DNA of 64,000 nucleotides from Tetradesmus obliquus (lineage: Eukaryota > Chlorophyta > Chlorophyceae > Sphaeropleales > Scenedesmaceae): NCBI GenBank assembly GCA_030272155.1, contig CP126191.1, positions 1,200,501 through 1,264,500 of the forward strand, read 5' to 3'. The stretch's first letter is position 1. The number at the start of each line of letters is the position of its first letter. This document shows, one piece after another, positions 33,461 to 46,074 of the stretch. A program made the position numbers and the translations under genes. The notes below the pieces were generated by a model. That model did no database searches. It was given only the letters and a program-made list of their open reading frames with translations, and had not been told where the DNA came from.

Positions 33461-36400
33461 TGTCTTTGTTGCAGCTGCTGCAGCTGGCCTTGCTGCAGCC
33501 ATGTGCGTGTTTTTGTTGTATACTGCAGGCTGCGTGGTGGCAGTGGCGCTGCTGAACAGAGCGGCTGCAGTGGAAGATTGGGAAGGGCTGCGCTGCTTGA
33601 ACACTGCTGCTGCAAGCTTGGCCTGTAGATCGCGGTGAGCCAGGCCAACCGCAGCACACAGGCTCTGCAGCTGCTGCCGCTGCTGCTGATTTGTCGTGCC
33701 TGCTGCAGTTGAAGCAACAGTGTGTGCTGCACGCCAGCTAGACTTCTCGAGTGACACAGCAGCTGAGAACAGCTGCCGGGATGCTGTGAACGCTGCATCG
33801 TTTGCTGCAAACGCCGCCGCAAACGCCGTGTACCCGCCACCGCCAGCACTGCTGTTGCTGAATGTGCTGCCACTGGCATCATCTGTTGCAGCCGGGATTG
33901 TGCACTGCAGGCTGCGAGAGCGCGCTGTTCCAGCAATTTGCATGACTGTCTGCGCTGGCTGCAGCAGCGCTGCGGCTTTGCTGTTCACACGTGCTGCCCA
34001 GCTGCGGAGGGCCCTTGCTGCTGCTGCCATGTTAGCTGGAGACGCCGCATTGCGCCCAGCCTGCACTGTGGCGGATGCTTTGAAGCTGCGTGCTGCGTGA
34101 TAAGGTGCAGGAGCTGCTGCTTGGGTGAAAGGTAATGGCTGTTTGACTTTCGCTGTGCTGCGCGCAGCTGTGCGCTGTCCCTTGATGCGGTGTGCGCTGA
34201 AGGCTGGTGCTGCAGCCCAGGGATCGCTGTGCATGTCAACAGCAGCATGTTTCTGATGCTGCTGCTGCTGCTGTGCAGCAGGCTTGTTGCGAGCGTCACC
34301 TTCGACTGGCAGTAGCATCGGGAAAGACACCCAAGTTGCCACCCAGCTGCCGGAAGCAAAGGCACCAACGCCTGCGCTGCTGCTGTTGCTTGCGCGAGTG
34401 ATGGTAGCATCCTGGAGGCTGGCTGTGCTGTTGGATTTGCTGTGCACGCTGCTGCTGTTGGCCATGGCAGGTGCCACAGCTGCTGTGTTTGTGCCTGGTG
34501 CTGCCTCTTGGGCTTTATCTTGAGCACCTTGCAGGTTGAGGCCCAAGTGCTGCTTGATAGCACTTGCAGCAGCACTGGGGCTGCCGCTGGGCGGCTGCTG
34601 CTGCTGCTGCTGCCAGCCGGCAGAAGTGACAGCTGGCGGCATGTGCACCAGCAAGACACCGCCGCTGCTGCTCTTGCAGCTGGAAGCAGTAGTACCACGC
34701 TGCTGCTCCTTCGGCTGCAGCTGCGGCAGCATGTAGCGCTGATTGTACTGCAGCTGGTACCGCTGCTGATTGTACTGCTTGTACTGCTGCTGTGTGGCAG
34801 TACAAGTGCGTGGCGGTGGCATGGGGCACGTCGGCTGCTGATCTGCCGGCGCAAGCACGGGCTGAGCAGCAGCAGCAGCAGCAGCAATGCGGCTGCTGCT
34901 GGGGGATGGCAGCAGCTGCAGGTGTTTGCCGCATGCTGAGCAACTGATAGGTGGCAGCATGGGTAGGGTGAGCCCAGCGGCCTCTGCACCGTGACCCACA
35001 ACCGGAGGAAGCATCGGCAGGGTCAAGCCAGCATCCAGGCCAGCAATCTGTACAGGCTCGGCACTGCTGCTGCTGCTGCTGCTGCTGTTGCTAGCGCTGC
35101 CTGGCTGCGGATACACCACAGGTGGCAGCATTGGCAGAGTGAGGCCTCCGCTAATGCCCGCAGCTTTGTAGACAAGCTTCCTGATGGCTGCAAAGTCCAG
35201 TGCCTTACTGCTACCGCTGCTGCTGCTGCTGCTGCTGCGGATTGGTGTGGTGGCCTTGGAAGCTGCACTGCCACTGCGGGACTGCACACTGCGGGGATCA
35301 CGCTGCATGCTGGCAGTTGGCGTACCCAGCACCAGGCAAGGTGGAGCCGGATGGTAGAGCAGGGGCACGGGCTTTGTGGGTCTTGCAATGCGCCAGACAG
35401 TTGCTGCTGCCTTGATAGGGAGATGAGGCATGGTGTCTGGCAGCAGGTCAGTCCACCACTGGGTGCCATTGCTGACTGCTGCGGTAGCTGCCTTAGCTGT
35501 GCGGTCAGCAGCAGCAGCCAGCAGGCCGGCCGCTGCCTGCAGCCATGGGAGCTTGCTGCTGAGCTTGCTGGTGGTGCTGCTGGTGTTGCTGGCAAGCGTT
35601 GGCTGCTGGCCGATTGGCGCCTGCTGCTGCTGCTGCTGCAGGTGCTGGGTGACTGTGCACTGCACGATTGGCTTAGCAGGCGCTGCTGCTGCTGCTGCTG
35701 CAGTGTGCTTGCCAGCATGGAAGGACCAGAGGTATGTGCAAAGGCGGTGTGCTGCTGACATGTTGGCAGCCTTGCCAGGGCACTGCGCGCCACCAGCAGC
35801 AGCAGCAGCAGCCTGGCAAGCGCTTGGGTTGGCTGCTGCTGATGCCTCAGGGACGCGGCTTGCAGCAGTGGCCTTGGAAGCGCCTGCAACAGCACAGTAG
35901 CAGGCAGCAGCAGGCACAGGAGTGAGCACAATTGACCCAACAACATACAGTACATTCTCAGCTCCGGCAGAGTTGTGGCGGCCAGCCTACATTGTTCCTG
36001 CAGTGTTCACGTTGGGTACCTACCTTGTGCAGCTGCCGCTGTAGGGTGCCAAGAAACATCCAGAGTCACCGGAACATAGGAAACATGAAGAAATGCATAC
36101 CTGACCAGCGACTGTGAAGGACACGTATGCAACCATGCTGCACGCTGTCCTGTCACGTGCATGCTTCTGTATGACACTGACACTAACAACGCAATGGGTC
36201 ACAATTATGCCAAAGCACGCCAAGCAGACACGCACGCAGCGCCTTACCTGCTAGCCAAGGAGCCAACTGGGGCTTTGGGTAGCGGCATTGCCACTCTCTG
36301 GGGCATGACAGCATCATGTTCACTAGCACTGGTGCTGTGATTGGCTGCTGCGCTGCGCCCTGAGGGCCGTTTCCATTTGCTGCTGATCGTGCTGCGATGG

Positions 36401-37263
36401 CGGCAGTGCTGTTGCTGGAAAGGCCTGCTGCTGCGCGTGCAGCGCCAACTGGGAAGGTTGGCACAGCAGCGGTGGCAGTGTAGCGGGCGTAGGGCGACAG
36501 AGGTAGGGCGTGCTTAGCTGGCACTGCTGGCGTAGGTGTGGTGGTGAATGCGATGGAGGCTGGCCGCATCAGCAGGAGCGGCAGCAGCATTGCAATGGCT
36601 GCTGCCGCGCACGCGCCAAACAGCAGCAGCAGCACTGCAAAGGTGCTGTTGTTGCGCGCGGGAGCCTTGCTTGAGGTGTTAGGGTTGTCTGTGCAGGTGG
36701 GGGTGGTGTCCTGAGAGCTGGCTGCTGGGATGCCGTAGGAGGCAGCAGCACCAATTTCACCAAAGGATGAATGCTTGTCATTGCCAGCGGTTGTCTGCAG
36801 CGATGCTGCCGTGTGGCTGTCAGCCGTCCCCTCGGACTCGAAAGCCTGCCCCTGCTGCTTCACAGCTGCTGGGCTGGCTGGCACGCAGTGGATGCTTGCC
36901 ATGGCCTCTTGAATGATGTCCTGCAACAAAACACGGGTGTAAGGTTAAATATAGTCTAAGCAGCGTGCGACGGTGGCGGGTTCGAACAGGCTGACGTGCC
37001 AGCCTACAGGATCAGAACCATCCGTGGCTTCTGTGCGTCTACGCGATCTTTTGACAGCTTACCTGCAGCTGATCGAACGGCCCAGCATCTTCCAGAGCTG
37101 TAATCACAGCGGCAGCAGCGGCACTCGGAGTCCCGCATCCTTCGCTGGCACTGTCCTCCAGCGAAATCACCCCCAGGGAGTCTGCGTCATCCTCATGCAC
37201 GCCAAATTGCTCCGAGTTCCTGCTAAGGGGCCGCTCCACCCACTCAAAATCCATCTGATCCAT
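32981..37263 (-). CDS. Large low-complexity single-pass membrane protein
   Basis: Exons in transcript order are 37263-37063, 36920-36248 and 35883-32981, ending in TGA; the sum is 1259 codons including the stop. A 15-nt AG/GT-flanked microexon at 36038-36024 would also fit the phase and add AAAAQ. The N terminus is acidic (VHEDDADSLGVISLEDSASE). Exon 2 carries one clear transmembrane segment (FAVLLLLFGACAAAAIAMLL) at about residue 180. The long third part is rich in Ala, Ser and Gln, with polySer and polyAla runs. A short motif, GLTLPMLPPV, occurs three times (coded near 35140, 35035 and 34970 on the plus-strand scale), and a variant SFPMLLPVEG occurs later. The family is not recognised. The conserved motif in otherwise degenerate sequence may be a binding peptide; that is speculation. 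Confidence 0.65.
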
Positions 37264-38293
37264 TCTAGGCGCACAGCGATGCGCGATGGAGCCGTCGTTT
37301 GCTAAGAAAAGCTTAGAATAGCGCAGTAGAGTATGTGACGTAGAGGGTGCGAGTTTAGGTGCTGCTACAAAAAATATCTGTGTGGTTCCCACCCTTGGAG
37401 CTGCGCCCGCCCTGACTGAACTGAGCTGACCTCACGCAAAATGAAAGATCCAGCCTTGCCGAGCGCCAGCTGAAGGTGAGTTAGGGCCATCCACGTGAGC
37501 CCCAGCCTGGGTTACTCGGTCAATGTGACAAGGGTTTGCACTCTCTGAAGTTCCTCTGCTCGTGTCCGGCAACTCATGGGAAGGAGCCAGCGCTAATGTA
37601 CAACATGTAGGTGGATTAGTGGGTCGCTGCTGACACAGCCTGCTGAGCCAACCATGCGCAACATTCCAGGACGATAAAGTGCTGCTGCTGCTGCTGCCGT
37701 TATCAGCCACAGTGTGGTTTCAGGCAGCAGCGGCAGCACATACAGTATCGTCAGAGTCACATTGCAGATTGAGTCAGTGATTGCGAGCCTGCAGTTGCCG
37801 GCAGCACCTTTTTTACAAGGCACAGCGTTGTGTGGGGTAATCACATGGTGACAGGTGAAGCAGGGGCCCCTTATCATAGAGGCAGCGACCCAGCCCAGTA
37901 GGTGTTCTGCTCAAATTTTGACAGGTGTTACCTGGAAGCTGCAGATCACGAACCCGCAAACAATGCCTGGTCTCACCTGGTGAACATCACCACTGCTGAG
38001 CCCTAGGGATCAGATTCGTGACATAGTTATCGCTTACAACCGCCAAGCACATCGAGTAACGAACGAGTAGCACTGTTACTGCTGATGTCGATTGCCCAAA
38101 GGAAGATGCGCACTGTAGCAGTCGTGGCTGGTTCCTGCCTGTAGACGTTTGAACTGCTCCACGCTAAAGCGAGGCTGCCCGAAGTAGAGCCATTGGAAAT
38201 ATATCAGAAGCCCCAGCACACTTTATTTGTTTCGCTCCTCCTCACACGGAGGTGTTCTCTGTGGCCTATCCCGCAGCAGCAGCAACAGTAGCC
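37264..38293. other. Divergent upstream region of the membrane-protein and RAB5IF-like genes
   Basis: About 1 kb separates two starts on opposite strands (37263 and 38294), so it must contain both promoters. No exon was recognised and no clear TATA box could be assigned. Confidence 0.4.
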
Positions 38294-39987
38294 ATGGCAG
38301 ATGCTGATCAACCGAAGAACTTGGCGTTCTATATCGGAAAGATAAGGCAGCGAGACGCAGCATCCTGGGAGAAGGTACAGCAGCAGCACACCGCAGATGC
38401 ACGGCCCAAGCAGCTGCAGCAGCAGTGCAGCCCAGCATCAGCATCATCAGCAGAACTCATGGTGGCCATGCTGTTTGCTGTTGCAGGATGATTTGCAGGA
38501 CGTGCTGTACTGGTTTAGACAAGTGATAGGCATCGTATTCGGGCTGGTGTGGGGCTTTGCAGGCATAACAGGCTTCCTGGGCTTCATGTCGTGAGTGCAG
38601 GCTGGCTGCTGCTGCTGCTGCTGTTGCTGCTGATGTTGGTGTGAATCACCATTAACGACCAACTTGCAGCAGTTGAAATAGATCCTGGATCACAAAATGG
38701 CTTTGGGCCAGTGACGCAGCAATCAGTGGAGGCCTGTGTTCAGCAGCTGCAGGCGGTGCAGCGGTGTAGCAGCTGCTGCCAAGCAGCAGCGGAGCAAAGC
38801 AGCACACTTGACACACCGGCAGCGCATGATGCTATGTGACATGATGCATGCCTGCTGACCACCGCTCAGCCTGCCTGTCCGCTGCTGCATGCACACCCGT
38901 GATGGCAGCAGCTGCTGTGCTGCTGAGCTGTCAAGGGCAGCATTCAACTATGGCTTACGACCACAGTGCAACCACCGCTTGTATTCAGTTGAAGTGTCTG
39001 ATTGCTGTGCGGTGCTCAACATGCGCTCCTGCAGGTTTGTCATCTCCAGCTGTATGCTGACAATGGCCGCCTACAAGAGCGTGCTCGGGTGAGGCGCCTT
39101 GCATGAATACGCTGCAGCAGCAGCCAAGCCAGGCAAACAAGCAGCAGGCATACCAGACTGTTACCACAGCCCCCAGGCACAAGTAGCAGGGTGTTGTGCA
39201 CTCTGCATGATGCCAGCAGTCAACCATTAGGAGGTTGGAGTGAAGCAGCTGCTGCTGGCACACCTTGTTAGGAATACGAGCAGCTTGCACAGGAGTACAT
39301 GCGTTACGCAGCATACCAGCACGTAAGCTGCTGCCATCACCCACAACCTGCAAGTAAACATGCTTGCTGGTCATTCAAAACCTCCACATAACATGTATTG
39401 TAACAACATGTGACATGTTATGTAACAACAGGATTGACGAGGAGGACTATGGCGGCCACGCGGACCTGATTCAGGAGGGCTTGCCGGGTTCCATTGGCAG
39501 CTTTCTGGTGAGCTGGCTGATGGATGACACAACCCATGCTCTGTATACTAGAGAAGCAGCAGCACTAGCAGCAGCAGCAGCTGTAATGCCTTGCTGTTGC
39601 GAATGTGGAGGCCATTGGTAGCTTCCTGGTGAGCTGCATGCTTTATAACACCCGCCATGCGTTACATTCAATGGCAGCAGCAGCAGCAGCAGCAGCAGCA
39701 GTTGCAGCTGTGATGCCTTTCTTTTGCGACTGCTAAGGGCATGAGGGGCATGCATGGTGGTGCTAGGCTTGAAGTGCTAGCTGCATTGAGGCGGCCCCGC
39801 TGCAGCTCACTTGACCAACACATGTACATCAACAGCAGGTTGTCAGCAACTCCAGAGCAGTGTCACATCTGGTACGTCTCAGCAACTGCTGACTCACGTG
39901 TTCTCACGCCACTTTGCCGTGCTGCTTTTACACCGCTTCTGCCTGCAGCTCACTTGGACGCTCGCGTACACCGCCATGCACTCATAA
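38294..39987 (+). CDS. RAB5IF: RAB5IF/OPTI-like small membrane protein
   Basis: Exons are 38294-38374, 38487-38590, 39035-39088, 39432-39507 and 39949-39987, joining to 117 residues, the usual size for this family. The N terminus is MADADQPKNLAFYIGKI. Diagnostic features are DVLYWFRQVIGIVFGLVWGF, GITGFLGFM, a second hydrophobic segment (FVISSCMLTMAAYKSVLG), the acidic IDEEDYGGHADLIQEGL and the C-terminal LTWTLAYTAMHS. This order matches the Rab5-interacting-factor family (EMC6-related fold). In animals its members act in ER membrane-protein insertion (with TRAM/PAT-type complexes) and in mitochondrial complex assembly. The function in algae is inferred by homology. The fourth intron contains a copy of the exon 4 end. 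Confidence 0.88.
39490..39735 (+). repeat. Tandem duplication of the exon 4 end and intron start in the RAB5IF-like gene
   Basis: The exon end CCATTGGCAGCTTTCTG plus GTGAGCTGG at 39491-39516 recurs as CCATTGGTAGCTTCCTG plus GTGAGCTGC at 39611-39636. The following ~100 bases are also similar between the copies (CAGCAGCAG tract, then GCTGT(A/G)ATGCCTT and TTGCGA). The period is about 120 bases. Confidence 0.78.
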
Positions 39988-40978
39988 GGATACACAGCAG
40001 GCAGGAGCATGGGCATTACTGATGCTCGTGGCAGGCCGGCAGCAGTGCTGCAGCTTCTGGTTGTGAAGCACGGCAGTAAACAGCGGACCACAGCAGGTGC
40101 CCCAAGACCAGCTGGGCCAGCCGGCAGCAGATGTTGCTGGCAGCAGCTGCGACCAACGTTGCTGATGTGTCGGCTGCTGCGAGGTGGCGCTGCTGCCGTG
40201 CCCTGTAGGCACACACGGCAGATCAGTGCTGCTACCAAATTAGATGGCGGCGGCGACAGCAATTGAAGTGCAACGTTACGCCTGCCATGCTGCAAGGCGC
40301 TGGCAGGGTGGCTTGCTGGCCCAGCAAACCCGGGGTATGGTTTTGTTTTGCATCAAAGCTAAGTCATGGTGCAGCACATTGGTGCTCTGGACACTTCGGG
40401 TACAAAGACCGCTAAAAATTTGCCCGCTAAAAATAATTTCGGCACCGTTTCCCCTGCAAACAAGCGCATTAAGACCGCCGTAAATAACCTTAATTTCCGT
40501 GTGGCCTTGGGCTGCAGTCACGCTGGTGCCCATGTACTGCTTTGTGTGGCCATCATCTACTGGACATGTAGCACTGGAATCAACACTACCTTTGTGGCCT
40601 CAGACGATTGCACCGTCTGAGAACCTTTAAACCCATCGTTGCAACAGACGTCTTTATCTTGTCAGACTTCTTTATCCCAATAATGTTGCTGCCACTGACT
40701 CATGGCCGCCATGGAGTCCATGATCGCGTGTGACCAGCACGGAATGTGATGTGCCGTCACGGCGCTGATGAGGCAATAAGCACGACGGCTGAGACGAAAA
40801 ATAAAATTCCTGCGGCGGCAGCTGTGTGGCATCGTGCCGCAAACGCATTCACGTAGTACCTCAACAGCAGTGCCATCAGCAGCAAACGTCATGAGCCGCA
40901 AGTTATGCCACACCAGCACGGCATGCTGGACACACATCCAGGCAAGATCACTTCAGCTGAAGTAACAAGCAGCGCCTC
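39988..40978. other. Convergent intergenic region
   Basis: No coding exon was recognised between the RAB5IF-like stop and the MYND gene stop. A compositionally distinct AT-richer patch with AAAAAT runs (about 40400-40500) contains an 84-codon open frame (40366-40620, plus strand), but it has no recognisable domain. Confidence 0.35.
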
Positions 40979-43900
40979 TCAGCGTGCGCGTGCAGCCTGC
41001 AGCCGCTTGCAGGCGGCCTTGTGCTGCTTCCAGTGCTGCACCTGCAAGCCAATCCAAGCAGCGAGTGTTGCAGTAACGATGACAGCACCACGTTCAGGTT
41101 GCAGGACGATTTGTAAAGCTTACTGCACTACAGGAAGTACCTCTTGCTCTGCAACAGTGCTTTTGTGAGGAACACCTAGGCTGTCGAAACCTCAGTGGCA
41201 CCTGTGTGTTCACATGCAATGCGGATGCGGAGCACACAAACAGTGAAGCAGAACAGCACAGCGGCGCGGTGTCTGCCAGCAGCACACAAGCCATGCACAT
41301 ATTTGCACCCTGGTGTGCTGCTGTGTTACAAAGCTCCTGCAGAGTCCTGCAAGCTTTGCACGCATGAAGCCTGCCGCTGTATGCTCACCTGGCAGTCCTT
41401 GCCACAGTAGCGGGCCACCTTGCAGCCGCTGCAGATGTTGCCTTTGCCTCCCACCAGCGCTGACTCACTCAGCTGCTCCAGATTTGAACAGCCAGGCCGG
41501 TTGCAGCATAACCTCACTGGTAGCTGTGCTGCACTGCTGCCCCAAACGCCTCCAGCTGCTGCGCAACTGCTGGTTTGACTTCCCGTCTCGTTTCCTGCAA
41601 GAGGTCTGCAGCTGTCACAACTTCTGTGTTTGACCAGGTCTGCAGGGCTTTGATCGCCTTCAAAAGCCCTAGCTCCAGCTCCTCCTGCTGCTCCTGCAGC
41701 TGCTGCAGAACCTTGGCCGGCACTGCTGTACCACCACCACTGCTGCTGCTGTCGCTGCTGCTGCTGCTGCTGCTGAGGGCCTGCATCTGCTGCATCAGCC
41801 ACTCAACATCATCAAGCTCCGCTTTCAGCATGGCTGACAGGTTGTGTGTCACCGCACGACGCTGGTTGACTACATGACGCTGCACAGCCAGCAGAGCATA
41901 CGGCAGCAGGCAGCAACAGCATAAGGTGTGCAAAGTAACGTTTGCAACTTGGGTGGACAACCTTTTGCTTGCTGTGTCAGCAGTGCGCAGCTACGATGCA
42001 AGCGAGCTGACCTACATTCAAGTTGCTGTTTCAGCAGGTGTCCGGTGCGATGCAGCCACTTGAGCACACTGTACAACACATCTTGACCCCCTCTTCCAAC
42101 GAGCACGCCATCACAAGTCCAAAGCAATGCTATGCAGCTATTGCGCTGCATCATGCATAGACACATGCATACCAAGTGCCCTGCTCAAACACAGTATGCC
42201 GACAAGCAAAGCACGCTGCGGTAGAGCCACATAACCCCAATGCAAACGCCTACCTGAGCAGACTCAGGCGTCAGCGCTGCTGCTGCAAATGCAGCCCCAG
42301 ACAGCTGCAAGCAGCGCGCTACCAGCGCCACCCAAGGCACTGTATCAGCAGCAGCATCTGCCTCAACCAGCTTGCTGCACACTGCCTTGGCTGCTGCCCT
42401 GGTGGTGCTGGCTGCTTCAGCAAACTCCAGGGCTAAGTCCTCACGCAAGCTTCGGACCCCAAACATTTGAGCAGCAGACTTGCAGCCCGATGTCAGCAAG
42501 CAATGCAGCTCCTTTGCTGCTGCTGCGATCTGTGCTGGGGCAGCACCGGCCCTTGCCAGCTTCACTGCTGCTTTTGCTGCCTCTACTGCTGCTGCTGCCG
42601 CCCGCTCACTCGCAGGACTGGGCCTCGCCTGCTTTGCCCTGGTTGCTGACAGTGCTGCTAACGCTGCCTCGCGCGCTTTCGCTGCAGCTGCTGCATCGGC
42701 TGCAGGAGCTGTCTCCTGCAGTTTCACCTCCTGGAACCAATGGAAGGTACAGCCTGCTGTTGCTGCAATGGTGGCCGCAATGCGGTGTATGGTGTACAGC
42801 AGCTCTGGAGGCGATCCTTGGAATGTTTTGAGCTCAGAGACTCGGGGCCTGCTCAGGCACCTGAGTGCTGCTTCAAATGCTGCTGCTGAGCCCGCCAGGT
42901 CAGCAGACACCACAGGCACCAGCGGCACAGCATCAGCTGCAGCAGCAGCAGCAGCAGCAGCAGCAGGCAAGAAGCAGCGCATTGCAGTACAGCACGAGGG
43001 CAGGACATCAGCCGTACAGTGAGTCAATCCATCGTAGACAACGTCAGCTGCAGCAGCAGTCGGCTCGCAGCACAGCAGGCACGCAGGGCAGACATGCAGC
43101 TACCCCAACTGCAGCACACAAACAGCACACAGCACGCAAACAAAGCACCGAGCGCCGCCAAGCTCTGAATGCAGCTCACCCCTCACTGCCACAGGTGATA
43201 GGCACACAGCGAACATGCAGCTCATCCAAAGTTCAGCACACAGACAGTATGAGAGCAGCACCATAACAATGCACGGACAGCTGCGCAGCTCTCAATGCAG
43301 CTCACCCCTCACTGCCACAAGCGTCAGCAGCCTCCCAAGCCCATACAGCGAAGCACTCTCCAATGCAGCCCAGCACCTGCGGCCCTCCGGCAGCTTGCTG
43401 CCAGCTTGTCTGCTGTGCTGCACTGCAGGCACCAGCAGCGTCAGCATCTTGCGGCAGCTGTCAACTGCAGTCGTCTCTGTCCACAGCGCCTGGTGCCAGG
43501 GCTGCTTCTCTGTTGCAGCGCAGGTGTAGCTGCAAGCTAGGTGTGCCATCGCCAGCGCTACATCTGCAGCTGACAGGTCTGGCTGCAGCAGCAGCAGCTG
43601 AGTAGTGGAATCCAGCAGCCCTAGGCAGACCTCGGGCGTCAGGATCTGGCGCCACTGCTCCTGCTGCACGCTCTGCCGCACCCTGCTGCTGCTGCTGCTG
43701 AGGTCAGCTGCAACTTCAGGGTCCCCTAGCAGCTGCAGCGCAGTGCACACTGAGCTGCATGCCTGCACAATACCTTCTGCTATCAGATGCTCATCCACCT
43801 TATCTTCTGGCATCCCCAGCACCTCTGCAGCATTTGGGCAGTCCAGTGCAGCAAACAAGTGATCATGCATGGCGGGAAACTCCTGCTTGCGCTGCTGATG

Positions 43901-44416
43901 GCTGCTGCTGGCCTGCTTTCTACCCGAGTCCTTGCTACTGCTGCTGCTGCTGCTGCTTGTTTGGCTGCCTATCTGCACGGCGGTCTTGCCACCCATCTGA
44001 TAGTACATCTGGCTAGCCATGGCTGCTACATTGGTGAGCAGCAGCTGCAGCATCTCAGGGTGCTGCTGCAGCTGCTGCTGCACACGTGCTGGGTCTGCCA
44101 TGACGCTGAAGCCGAGTGCTGAAGCCAGCACTGAGCCTGTGCCAGCCGCCTGCTTCATGGCAGTCTCATGCAGACTCATGCTGCTGAGCGTGCTGCTGCT
44201 GCTGCTGCTGCTGCTGCTTGCAGTGCTAGGAGCTGTGGAGGCGCATGCATGGAATGTGGCCATTGCAAGCTGTGTCATTGGCAGCAGACTGGGCTGGATC
44301 AGCGCTGGCCCCCGCCGCTGCACCAGCATGGGAACAAACTTCCAGGTGTGCAGCACTGCACCGCTCAGCCGCAGGCAGTCCTGCACATTATACTGCTGCA
44401 TTGCGTCTGGGAAGAC

Positions 44417-44488
<72 letters not shown>

Positions 44489-45069
44489 CAGCGCGATGGT
44501 CAAGCTGGCGGCAGTCCTGGCCAGCGCTGGCAGTAGGCCTGCAAGACATGCCGGCAGGCAGCAATATGTACTGTCACATTGAATGAGCAGACAGCTGTAC
44601 AAACCTAGATGTTGTGGCAATGTGATGTCACTTCCAAATTCAGATGCGGTAGCAGCAACACAGGCTTGCAGCTGCGATCTTACTGCTCACCTGTAGTGAC
44701 TATTTGCCGCTCCAGAGAGGGTTGGCTGCCAAAATAGCCCGGCTGTATCATTGACATGCCTTGCCAGCCACCCATACACTGCGTGAGGCCTATGCAGACC
44801 TCCCAAAACAAAGGCAGCTCCTCCCTCCTTAAGTCCTGCTGCTGCATGCGTGCAGTCACCACCGAGAGCAGCACGCGCAGCACAGGGGTTTGCCGCAGCA
44901 TGTCGGCAAAGGCGGCTGGAGTGGGTACGCTCGACTGGAGATAGTCAGTAAGCTCCTTGATCTTGCCGGATTGCTGCTGCGAGAGGTCGCCTGCTGCTGC
45001 TGACAGTGCATCGACAGCCTGCTGAACTTTTACATGGCTCCACGCTGCACTTTTCGCTTTCGGAGCCAT
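40979..45069 (-). CDS. PolyQ protein with a C-terminal MYND zinc finger, frameshifted
   Basis: Exons in transcript order are 45069-44691, 44538-43306, 42936-42254, about 41879-41389 and 41041-40979. The start ATG gives MAPKAKSAAWSHVKVQQA. Exon 2 opens with a polyQ run of about 25 residues. The middle is Ala/Leu-rich and helical, probably a repeat scaffold. Exon 4 ends with the MYND cysteines (LCCNRPGCSN, ICSGCKVARYCGKDC), and the last exon supplies HWKQHKAAC, completing the zinc site. Such fingers usually bind Pro-rich partners. Within exon 4 the frame that reads LLQETRREVKPAVAQQLEAF runs into a TGA at 41514-41516, while the MYND frame is shifted by one base. One missing base near 41528 would make all exons sum to 950 codons. 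This is either a sequencing error or a recent pseudogene. A possible extra exon at 42016-42145 does not fit the phase. Confidence 0.7.
43060..43320 (-). repeat. Tandem copies of an exon-end/donor segment in the MYND gene
   Basis: The exon 2 end and donor (plus-strand GCAGCTCACCCCTCACTGCC at 43298-43317) recur at 43171-43190, about 127 bases into the intron. A weaker third copy of the surrounding unit begins near 43075 (ACATGCAGCT). Confidence 0.65.
44418..44487 (-). repeat. Coding (CAG)n, polyglutamine tract
   Basis: About 23 uninterrupted CAG codons on the coding (minus) strand encode polyQ near the start of exon 2 of the MYND gene. This is the longest in-frame Q tract in the window. Confidence 0.9.
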
Positions 45070-46074
45070 TTTCGAAGGTAGTACCGCGTATTGAAGGAAC
45101 TTTGAACGGGTAAACAGCACGATCGAGTAGAAGGGTTTGGCTGCGAGCTACATGGAGTCCTAATCGGCGATAAAACAGCACAATTGCAGACCTCCGTTGC
45201 CCTGCCCTCATGATGTTTTCCCAGGAAATGAATGCGATCCCGCCGGTGTGTTTTACGGGCACCATGTAAGTGACATGCACACAATGCGTTGCTGTTCCAA
45301 TGCAGCAGTCTGCTGCAGCCCTCTAGGCATGCTGCCAGCCTGATGACAATCGGTGTTTTAGAGCTTAAGCAAGCTGAGGCTGCTGCAGCCTGCAGGCAGA
45401 GCACCTGTTCTAAAGTGTTCACACCGTACGCGTGTGTACACCGCTGCAGCAGCGCCACGCGGCTACAGTGCACCGGTGACATGTGTCGGCGGATATCCAC
45501 CCCACAAGAGTGATCCTGCCACCAGCTTGCAGCACACATCAGATATGTGCGGGATACGACAAGTTTGACGTTAATACAAAAGCGAAGATTAGTCTAGACT
45601 AGATCTTGTGCAGTTGCTGTCCTGCCAGAAACAGGAGTGTGCGGCACACAGTGGCCATGTACAGCTGTGGCCCACTTGGAGAGTTTAGGAAGATGTAACA
45701 TGTTGCCAACAATCAACTGTTTGTTGCACGATGGCGCAAACTAGGCTGGCGACCTCATCGCCACCGATATGCCGGCACACATGTATGCTGTACATGGCAC
45801 AGTGATACTTCCCGCCAAACAGCTGTGAAGGAGGCAATGAAGTCGCGCGAGTGTTCCAAGTGTGCAAGCAAATCAAACATATGAATTGACTAGTAAAACG
45901 AGATCGTGCATCACAGAAGGTCAAGAGTCAGCGCGGCTTAAAGTTTCGCAGATACGCGCGCACTACTTCTGCCACTCATGCTGCTGCGCGAACGAAACAA
46001 AATCGTCCATAAAACAGTTACACTGCTGTTGCACCATTTAAATCTTGCTCGACTTTGTTTAAGACATCGCAACA
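45070..46074. other. Divergent upstream region of the MYND and Ala-rich secreted protein genes
   Basis: About 1 kb lies between starts on opposite strands at 45069 and 46075. No exon was recognised. Both promoters should lie here; no element could be assigned with confidence. Confidence 0.4.

Noticed and set aside
36970-36990. GGTTCGAAC resembling a tRNA B box
   Set aside because: No A box or cloverleaf could be drawn around it, and it lies in an intron of the membrane-protein gene.
40366-40620. 84-codon open frame in the convergent intergenic region
   Set aside because: No recognisable domain; lies in a compositionally odd patch and may be chance.
42016-42145. Candidate extra exon of the MYND gene
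   Set aside because: It has AG and GT flanks, but its 130-nt length breaks the phase; joining 42254 directly to 41879 keeps the frame.
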